A DNA stretch of 20,342 nt from a virus. The DNA lies in the IMG/VR virus record IMGVR_UViG_3300010354_000884, positions 1 to 20,342 of that record, one strand, 5' to 3'. Under the pieces are notes generated by a model. It was not told the origin of the DNA and searched no databases. It worked only from the letters and a program-made list of their open reading frames with translations. Positions within the stretch are counted from its first letter, which is position 1. Each line of letters begins with the position of its first letter. Shown in pieces: positions 17,401-20,342 of the stretch. Position numbers and translations under genes: made by a program.

Positions 17401-18001
17401 AATTTCTCCACCAGTTTCTATTACAGAAACTAATAGTGTTTCATCTTATGCTGGAGATTATGGAATTGTTGTTGGATTTGGAACTACTACTCAGACATCG
17501 GTTGACAAATTTATCTTTGATTTATACCTACCAAAAGATTCTTTCTTAAGAAATTCATCTTACGTTGGAACTGCTATCACTCTGAGTCAAATTGATAGTA
17601 ATGATTACTTTATTGTTTACAATTCAAATGTTGGTATTGCAACAACATCAATAACTTCAAAAGATATTGATGGAAATAATATTGGAATAGGTACAAGGTT
17701 TGTTGATAACGTGTATCAGGTAGATTCAGTTACAACAACTCAATCAAATATTATAGGTATTGGACTAACTCACGTTAGAAGAGTTTATGTTAGAGTTGTT
17801 GGAATGGGAATTACAAATTCTGGAATTATTACTTCATCAAACTATTTTGGCGAATTTAGTTGGGGCAAAATTTCACTTGTCAGCAGATCTGAATCAAATT
17901 CATTCAATTTTTATGGCGATTCTGGTATTTCTGGCATTAAAACATCATCTATTGTCCAAAGAACAACTCCTTTGAAATATCAAAATTATTTGGAAATTTG
18001 A
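5456..18001 (+). CDS. Giant modular virion structural protein, at the gp7 position
   Basis: One uninterrupted frame of 4181 residues. It lies between gp6 and gp8, where T4 has wedge gene 7 (1032 residues), so a peripheral baseplate or tail role is likely. Homology to gp7 is not shown. Residues 1-260 (from IKFQNIVQNQLPSYVREEFP to FYASKGTDRSFEILFKALY) look like a conserved anchoring part. A YHYH-type domain lies near 1300-1402. QDSFYYQNFSYSLKSKV starts at 2506, followed by a conserved-looking region to about 2760. The C-terminus carries SNYFGEFSWGKISL (about 4127-4142). Between these are repeated beta-rich modules: about 15 GxGY units, at least six NHxxxTG units, four E-I-RG units and two or three FVND units, joined by many VGIGTT-like linkers. 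I see no catalytic site, signal peptide or membrane segment. There is no good ribosome site; it is probably read through from gp6. Confidence 0.9.
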   Translation: MIEKRIKFQNIVQNQLPSYVREEFPLIAEFLKQYYLAQEFQGAPVDLIQNIDKYIKLDETANLVESVILKTNLDYLDTTIEVDLIQSPSGTNGFPDSYGLLKINDEIITYTGKTTNTFTGCIRGFCGITDYVSETNPEQLTFSSSNAELHSGSLYNVNNELVTKGAEIKNLSVLFLKEFLKKTKHQFLPGFDNRNLAKNLDQSLFIKQSKDFYASKGTDRSFEILFKALYNENVEVVRPSEYLLTPSNANYRVTNDLVVESISGDPTQLENSFIFQDEYGSLFSKAYAPITNIQKIDSGVGKTFYKLSYDAGYNRDIIVDGSLYGGFKVHPKTKLISRVSAGATVLDVDSTVGFGTFGELFVTYNDTTTGIVSYTSKTLTQFYGCSGITGIIPDASEVGINTYAYGKYYTFENVGTALTVRTENIVTLRINSVLSDLEYDKNSYYYTPKDTVIIKTLGSSAKDFLSRNWFYNVSSTHEVEKNGLVLLNTSNNTYSITLKSEHYFREGDIISIIEGKVERETAVISAVTSKKSFRATLGSRFSLSLTEDYKVKRKIIKAQSNTFNLDKYSANVQNVYTSSSETGDKAKKILVSSPSLPYYNSQPTDVTDRSVTFSGTFTSNSNGTEFTINNHNFYTGDAVYYVPEKINNQYTNLSGISSTGVVVNSSIFNDDNFVVTGIVNGEEVSNRIPTNEKLYFVKKINGNKIKLARSRDDIFNSKFIDIGSNKTVTNNKFVPYDFRLKTLEPQKILREVSEPSVDGKFYETEPGLNGILVNGVEVLNYKSTEQIRYGRIEEIEVVSPGTDYDVITPPLINIVDSVGTGATGYVAVSGSLDQIRIIDPGFDYQETPKVNISGGNGSGAVVAVNMKLVEHSATFFSDAGSAKVSIGSSSSTIGFGTAHRFRNAEQVIYITNNQTEIGGIVDRATYFVSVIDPLTVKLHQNQPDAISGINTVTLSSFGVGKHELKSYNNKSVIESINVIDSGSGYQNKQRTTNSTSGVSTSLGQLTIQNHGYNSGEIIRYVGVLTTSDTPIGGITTNTDYYVTKVDENNIKLSSVGVGTTNSDFYYQTKQYVDLTSKGSGIHLFNYQPITVSVSGAAQVSATIQPIFRGGIDSVHLVNKGVGYGSSEVINLNRQPQITLRSGKNAQLYPVINDGKIVEVLVVNQGVLYNSPPNLIIVGDGVGAVVTPVMNGSVLQSVKVIESGIGYTQSATSIRVAFSGNGASFKANIQTWRVNLFQKYFNTFTDDDGIICEGINKKFGLQYSHLYAPRKLRESLYSTDQNGQTLYGQKDLPFVNGKESTPINHSPIIGWAYDGHPIYGPYGYVSKSGGIIAQMKSAYVEEADKKENRPPIGDGEGQFPAGFFVEDFTFKKSTDETVLDENNGRFCVTPEFPKGTYAYFATLNTLSVDAAPPFLNYKRPTFPYLIGNSFRGIPNKFNYRYDSNQDDFDLNTTDWFRNTDPYNLLNGNVNYDYVSIPNKLNQTIDITAVSPGFVDNVGIVTGGNNYKIGDNIVFDNSGTEGDGAVAKVTRILGKSVNSVSVATSSIFNVSIVPFDNRGTYNVICDNPHKFQKFDTVNITGLSTSSAKIEGSYQIGIGSTAVFSVVGLGTTSPGIATVGATGIVTYFSVSGRFENVRENDILGIGTERVKVLNIEPRQSRIRVLRAVDGTVGASHSVTTVLYKDPRTFTINVGYSTNYDYLENREIYFNPVESVGLGTISGVGIGTTIFLANPGAGITAIFIPTKSIYIKNHNLNTGDQLTYSPNGGSGIVAQSSVGTALTFSNQQKLFVAKISEDLIGLATVRVGLGTTGTFVGIASTCRSSTTLFFTGIGTGVYHSFKTDYPVITGEVGRNIVTVSTAQTHGLLTGHSVFVDVNPSMASTFTITYNDYNRKVLFNPQTFISSGVNTSTSAISILNHGFKTGQKVLHTSASPAGGLSDQKEYFVVKVDNNNFKLSDTYYDSVQLKPTIVGISSVSNGTLSLINPPIEVYRNSTVDFNLSSSSLSYINQSTNYPAFELNFYLDENFTNKYDKNKESSTFEVRRSGTVGVDTNAKVTLTINEKTPSVLYYKLEPLSDSPQVKQEVNVDNEVLSNNRIVPKFSVYNGKHTITVASTNTFTYTISKDPEKSSYISTTSSAILKYETDCVNAYGSISNIEIENGGKNYYSVPGISTINSGIGSGAILEVSSNSVGKIKNLKIKNIGFDFPADRTLRPSTALPKIIKITPLASFESIGVTSFGRGYTYAPKLLVFDGKTKDLIRDVDLKYTLGNNQVSILKNVYGVNNVTPNILPIQNSNGVGISTIQYNSTTKEVVVTLAVGFSTADSFPFVVGDKVMIENTSVGVGTTGKGFNSEDYNYQLFTLTSVDENRGGIGSVSYSLNGIIGNGEIVGKFNPAKSSGRIIPQKHFPTFNPVLKTSNYSVGETVKSTTSSFSGKVESWDPKNTILKVSSKDNFVPGEVLEGTSSRTQGIGSSVSTFASSINCNASSKVFGGWQSNSGVLNNNLQRIQDSFYYQNFSYSLKSKVDYDTWNEVVGSLNHTLGFRKFSDYQMESRPSNSGSVGLSTDVGYFEVISDLVGFANLNCVYDFDLVRENSIDVNNKLVSDEIVFANRILTDYEESIGNRVLSIDNLGPQFNSNPRATAFSIVNTFKLSDIRAQKYITFVTDKRFAAQRQLMLVDLIHDGSFAYINQYGRVETQYDQGSFDFSISGNEGQLLFYPVKSAVNDYNITCLSYNLDDNLLSTGSTSIGDVAIIDTDSLSLSSGITTTIVSIANTYSSLKVLVQITPDINYQEFEFEELNIVHDGTNIELLEYGQLTTIPTAFAAPGLGTYYPYYSGSKLNVDFIPNAGVGIGTTGAINTILVGLANSSYSGIGTINMKHARIEARTTTIPSSGSPGIHTIAQYENEYDAAYFVVQIADTTNNNYQISEVIVVDDFIASSGTGDTYDTEFGIVQTSSGLGTIGSRVSAGGTVELLFTPNPSINTQVKVYMNALRHEDESRDEIDFNNGTIETFYSDYTGTERDIKRSFQLNHKNYPIFERYFVGSATTIVSVSEDTIIIPNHFFVSGENVVYHCAGAGTTQAIGIATTSLSGVGSTDRLTPGITTSLYVVKVDNNKIKLASSAEKALKVVPETLDITSVGIGTSHRFVSTNQNPKVIISLDNIIQSPITKTDITTTLAEPVLVTDDTVKFSGITSFFGSDLIKINNEILKIEGVGIGSTNIIRVRRSWLGTSVAGHSTGSTVTKVVGNYNILDNTLTFSEAPYGNTPLGTSTNPPDERDWIGISTSSYFSGRAFLRSGIKNTVNETYTQNYVFDDISSGFDGTNSLFTLTSEGSNVSGITTNTVILINDVFQGRGAAFDYSISESAGISSITFVGSGISVTSDINTSNRPIGGVILSVGSTEGFGYQPLISAGGTSIVSSAGTIQSISIGNSGSGYRAESSYEILTDVSSAVGVGSTEIYLENQNSVFNLLNLLNTGNNCSIGLGTFGIQTPIVSVASTFVRIGIGSTTPYAIPAGTQVSVKIQNPQIGIVNVSVANSSVGIVTTTHVGFATIISGRISTSVTITNAGSGYTSTNAPLVIIDDPDSYTNIPLIYSSSSAGVGTGAKIDIVVGQGSSVVDFEITNTGYGFKNGDVLTIPIGGLAGIQTTSNFKEFQVTVQRIFTDEFTGWSLGELEIFDNFEDLFDGETKAFQLKKDGVVKSIVAGKGSNIDVQDVLLVFVNDILQVPGKGYVFTGGSVITFTEAPKVGDTSKVIFYKGTGSVDVVSREIIETVKPGDELTIGYDSSIGQQPYLQEDERTVSAVTSTDSVDTLPYFGPGNVNDENLLRPVVWCRQTEDKVINGKEIGKDRELYEPTINPFGYIIKSVGIGSTIVYVDSVRPFFNPQNESAVSITFQNSVRIISQDSKIAAAATAVVSAAGTISSIIINNGGNGYTSSPTVSIGNTLQSVGLGTTAIAISSVTSGVVTSITLTNSGTGYNQSNPPKVLISPPVSITETNSVSSYAGDYGIVVGFGTTTQTSVDKFIFDLYLPKDSFLRNSSYVGTAITLSQIDSNDYFIVYNSNVGIATTSITSKDIDGNNIGIGTRFVDNVYQVDSVTTTQSNIIGIGLTHVRRVYVRVVGMGITNSGIITSSNYFGEFSWGKISLVSRSESNSFNFYGDSGISGIKTSSIVQRTTPLKYQNYLEI
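7331..14810 (+). repeat. Dispersed NHxxxTG / YxVxxVDxNxIKL modules within the giant protein
   Basis: A unit of about 50-90 residues recurs. It starts with a strand and 'NH(G/N)(F/Y)xTG(D/E/Q)xVxY' and ends 'YFVxKVDxNxIKLS'. Clear copies begin near residues 626, 893, 1004, 1745, 1912 and 3053 (about bases 7331, 8132, 8464, 10690, 11188 and 14614). Further weaker relatives may exist, e.g. near bases 10140 and 11010. Copies differ a lot in sequence, so the duplications are old. They probably form small beta domains along a fibre or shell. Confidence 0.65.
7852..17373 (+). repeat. Dispersed GxGY modules within the giant protein
   Basis: About 15 copies of a short unit reading roughly 'IxSIxVxNxGxGYxxxPxVxI', often followed by 'GxGAxAxxxV'. 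They centre near residues 800, 840, 983, 1120, 1165, 1204, 1503, 2160, 2200, 2237, 3430, 3564, 3622, 3926 and 3970. They lie in clusters of one to three. Examples are VIDSGSGYQN, ITNAGSGYTS and INNGGNGYTS. A further copy (SSQGSGYTYG) is in gp8. Alternating hydrophobic residues with a Gly turn suggest beta-hairpins. Residue positions are approximate. Confidence 0.65.
9350..9661 (+). other. YHYH-type domain coding segment inside the giant protein
   Basis: About residues 1300-1402 contain HSPIIGWAYDGHPIYGPYGY (from H1304; W1310, D1313, H1315) and later DENNGRFCVTPEFPKGTYAY. This pair of motifs is the hallmark of the YHYH domain family. Here the name-giving Y-H-Y-H is replaced by Y-A-Y-F. The function of the family is not established; in this protein the segment is probably structural. 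Confidence 0.75.
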
Positions 18002-18003
18002 AT

Positions 18004-18011
18004 AATAAATA
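18004..18011 (+). promoter_or_regulatory. T4-like late promoter for gp8
   Basis: AATAAATA, identical to the element before gp25, starts two bases after the stop of the giant gene and ends 18 bases before the gp8 ATG. It would give gp8 and the next gene a late start independent of the 12.5-kb gene. Confidence 0.7.
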
Positions 18012-18029
18012 GATAAAAAACACCATCAA

Positions 18030-19574
18030 ATGGCTGCAATTATAACTGATCAAATTAGAATATTAAACGCGAAAAATTTTGTCGCTGATGTTGGCGTCAA
18101 TACGTATTATTCATTTATTGGTTTACCAAACCCTACAAATTATCAGTCTAACTGGGATTCTAGTCCTCCAGCGCCAAAAGACAACTTTGATCAGGAGAAT
18201 GATTATTGGGACACTATGGTTGCTCTGAAGAAAATCAATTCTTCAGATGTTAGGCAGGTTATTCCTAAAAGATTTTGGTCTTCTGGAATAACCTATGATT
18301 ACTATAGACATGATTATAGTAGATCAAATACTGCAAAAATTTCTGGTGCTACCAATTTATATTCGGCAAATTATTTTGTAGTTAATGATGATTATCAGGT
18401 CTACATTTGTCTTCAAAATGGAACAGACCCAGATAATCCAAATGGGAGACCTTCATTAGATAAACCAAATTTTACAGACTTAGAACCAAGATCTGCTGGA
18501 ACTAGTGGTGATGGTTATATATGGAAGTACTTATATACAATAAAACCAAGTGAAGTAGTAAAATTTGAGACAACTGATTTTATTCCAGTCCCAGAAAATT
18601 GGAAAACTGGAACTGATAACGCTGCTGTAAGAGATAATGCTATAGATGGTTCTATAAAAATTGTCGTAGTCACTGATAGAGGGGTTGGTCTAGGCACAGC
18701 AAATGCAACATACACTAGAGTCCCAATTAAAGGAGATGGTGCTGGAGCAGAATGCACTATTGTAATTAATAATGATTCTAAAGTTGATACTGTAACAATA
18801 TCAAGTCAAGGATCTGGATATACTTACGGAAATGTGGATTTAATTGCTGGTGGTGTTCCAACTGGAACAACAAGACCAAAATTTGATGTTATCATCCCAC
18901 CAAAAGGTGGTCATGGAGCAGATATTTACAGAGAACTTGGTGCTTACAACGTTCTTCTTTATTCCAGAATCGAAAACGATAACGAAAATCCAGATTTTAT
19001 AACAGGAAATCAAATTGCTAGAGTTGGAATAGTACAAAATCCAGAATTATCAGTTGGAACGGTTTTAAGTGCAGATAAAGTTAGTGCTTTATCCGCATTA
19101 AGACTAACAGGAGCAGGATATAGTTCAGCAACTTTTATATCAGATTCTTATGTAACACAAACAGTTGCAACTGGAACTACTGCTGTAGGTAGAGTTGTAA
19201 ATTACGATCAAACAACCGGTGTTCTGAAGTATTGGCAAGATAGAAGTGTTTCTGGATTTAATACTGTCGGAACAGCACAAACATCGCCAAGATATGGATT
19301 TGATTTAACTGAATTTACTTCTTCTCCAGGTGTTGGAGGTAATCTCACAATTGTACCATCAACTGGATCAAACTTAGCTATTGATACATCTTTTACTGGT
19401 ATAAGCACAGTAATAAATAATAGAACATATTACCTTGGTCAGACTTTTGCCAATGGTGTTGCTGGTCCCGAAGTGAGAAAGCACTCTGGAAATGTTATTT
19501 ACGTTGATAATAGACCATCAATAACAAGGTCATCAAACCAAAAAGAAGATATTAAAGTTATTTTGCAGTTCTAA
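18030..19574 (+). CDS. 8: gp8-like baseplate wedge protein
   Basis: A 514-residue protein of the T4 gp8 type. T4 gp8 has 334 residues and forms a dimer in the baseplate wedge, binding gp7, gp10 and gp6. The N-terminal part shows the family pattern: FVADVGVNTYYSFIGLPNPT, PKDNFDQENDYWDTMVALKK, DVRQVIPKRFWSSGITYDYY, then YICLQNGTDPDNPNGRPSLD and GDGYIWKYLYTIKPSEVVKF. The middle (about residues 225-275) carries a GDGAGAECTIVIN...VTISSQGSGYTYG unit like the modules of the giant protein, and may account for much of the extra length. The region after it (PPKGGHGADIYRELGAYNVL) is again typical gp8. It has its own late promoter, no clear ribosome site, and the next gene starts six bases after its stop. 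Identification is strong. Confidence 0.93.
   Translation: MAAIITDQIRILNAKNFVADVGVNTYYSFIGLPNPTNYQSNWDSSPPAPKDNFDQENDYWDTMVALKKINSSDVRQVIPKRFWSSGITYDYYRHDYSRSNTAKISGATNLYSANYFVVNDDYQVYICLQNGTDPDNPNGRPSLDKPNFTDLEPRSAGTSGDGYIWKYLYTIKPSEVVKFETTDFIPVPENWKTGTDNAAVRDNAIDGSIKIVVVTDRGVGLGTANATYTRVPIKGDGAGAECTIVINNDSKVDTVTISSQGSGYTYGNVDLIAGGVPTGTTRPKFDVIIPPKGGHGADIYRELGAYNVLLYSRIENDNENPDFITGNQIARVGIVQNPELSVGTVLSADKVSALSALRLTGAGYSSATFISDSYVTQTVATGTTAVGRVVNYDQTTGVLKYWQDRSVSGFNTVGTAQTSPRYGFDLTEFTSSPGVGGNLTIVPSTGSNLAIDTSFTGISTVINNRTYYLGQTFANGVAGPEVRKHSGNVIYVDNRPSITRSSNQKEDIKVILQF
19412..19419 (+). promoter_or_regulatory. Possible internal late promoter inside gp8
   Basis: A third AATAAATA lies inside the gp8 coding sequence, about 160 bases before the next gene. 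Unlike the other two it is not at a gene boundary and encodes ordinary residues, so it may be chance. Confidence 0.2.
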
Positions 19575-19580
19575 AGAATT

Positions 19581-20342
19581 ATGTCTCAGCAAACGAATCT
19601 CAACGTAGCTCCTTATTTTGACGATTTTGATCCATCCAGTGATTATCATAGAGTTCTTTTCAAACCTGGTTATCCAGTTCAAGCAAGAGAATTAACAACT
19701 TTACAATCCATACTGCAAAATCAAATTGAAAAATTTGGAAGGCATCTATTTAAAGAAGGCGCTAAAGTAATACCAGGAAACACATCGTATAATCCAAAGT
19801 ACTTTTGCATTCAATTAAATACAACTTATCAGGGTGTTCCAGTCGCTGCATATGCAGACCAGTTAGTTGGAACAAGAATTACTGGACAATCTTCTGGCAT
19901 CTCTGCATTTGTTGATTATGTTTTGCTACCACAAGATTCTGAAAGAGGAACTTTAACTCTCTACATCAACTATTTGAATTCTAGTACAACAAATAATTCA
20001 TCAGAAACCTTTTTTGATGGTGAGTTATTAACTTGTGATACTACTTTAACTTCCGGATTATTAGGAAATACTTCAATTTCTTCTGGAAGTCCTTTTGCAA
20101 TAACTATAGAGAATAATGCTTCTGCAATTGGATGTGCATATTCAATTCAAGAAGGTGTTTATTTTGTACATGGTACATTTGTAAATGTACAAAAAGAAAC
20201 TTTATTATTGGACCAATATTCAAATAGACCAAATTATAGAGTAGGTCTATATGTTCAAGAAGAAATTATTAATGCAAATATTGACGAAACTTTAAACGAT
20301 AATTCTCAGGGTTTTAATAACTACTCAGCTCCAGGTGCCGAT
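19581..20342 (+). CDS. DUF4815-type virion structural protein (3' end missing)
   Basis: The frame is open from the ATG at 19581 to the window edge: 254 residues, with the stop beyond. The N-terminus carries APYFDDFDPSSDYHRVLFKP and GYPVQARELTTLQSILQNQI, then EKFGRHLFKEGAKVIPG. This is the DUF4815 signature of phage structural proteins: an aromatic/acidic start, then F(K/R)PG.xVQARELTxLQ and FG.H.FK(E/D)G. In T4-like cyanophages such a gene often follows gp8. It is thought to be a baseplate-associated or fibre-like component, perhaps at the position T4 uses for gp9 or gp10; that is inference. The later part is beta-rich, with no catalytic motif. No ribosome site is obvious; it is six bases from gp8 and probably cotranscribed. 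Confidence 0.88.
   Translation, partial: MSQQTNLNVAPYFDDFDPSSDYHRVLFKPGYPVQARELTTLQSILQNQIEKFGRHLFKEGAKVIPGNTSYNPKYFCIQLNTTYQGVPVAAYADQLVGTRITGQSSGISAFVDYVLLPQDSERGTLTLYINYLNSSTTNNSSETFFDGELLTCDTTLTSGLLGNTSISSGSPFAITIENNASAIGCAYSIQEGVYFVHGTFVNVQKETLLLDQYSNRPNYRVGLYVQEEIINANIDETLNDNSQGFNNYSAPGAD

Noticed and set aside
5456-18001. Assembly fusion of several genes into one giant frame
   Set aside because: The frame has no internal stop in 12.5 kb, its modules recur from end to end, and comparable giant genes are known at this place in T4-like cyanophages.

Overview
The window looks like part of the genome of a T4-like marine cyanophage (a myovirus of Synechococcus or Prochlorococcus). The main reason is the block gp25 - gp6 - one giant structural protein - gp8 - DUF4815-type structural protein, all on the + strand and tightly packed. 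This is the baseplate-wedge region in the T4 order 25, 6, (7), 8, with sequences of the cyanophage type. Supporting signs are AT-rich DNA, late-promoter octamers of the T4/cyanophage kind (AATAAATA) at two gene boundaries, and small cyanophage-type genes upstream. No host genes, RNA genes, integrase, transposase or CRISPR array were seen. Protein family names rest on reading the translations and on memory of the families; no search was run.

Region 1 (1-700): the 3' end of a small NGWTNYETWN-type gene, a 56-aa gene, then about 200 non-coding bases. These hold a near-perfect sigma-70 promoter (TTGACA-17-TATACT) and a GC-rich, possibly structured leader. This stretch is visibly richer in G and C than the rest. 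Region 2 (699-2100): a 47-aa putative membrane protein, a 64-aa cyanophage-type protein, a promoter overlapping that gene's stop codon, a GT-A-like glycosyltransferase with a DSD motif, and a 46-aa very basic protein that ends at a clear intrinsic terminator. Region 3 (2095-2931): two conserved-hypothetical genes linked by a good ribosome binding site. Region 4 (2930-20342): late structural genes. A late promoter directly before gp25 should drive gp25, gp6 and the 4181-aa protein. A second one directly before gp8 should drive gp8 and the DUF4815 gene, which runs off the window.

The 12.5-kb gene is the standout. It sits where T4 has gene 7. By eye it is built from a conserved N-terminal part, a YHYH-type domain near residues 1300-1402, a conserved QDSFYYQ block near residue 2506, a short conserved C-terminus and several families of repeated beta-rich modules (GxGY, NHxxxTG, E-I-RG and FVND types). 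One module type recurs inside gp8, which may explain why gp8 is longer than its T4 relative. I see no wholly new system. The best leads are the modular giant protein, the structured leader at 550-640 and the glycosyltransferase beside the baseplate genes.
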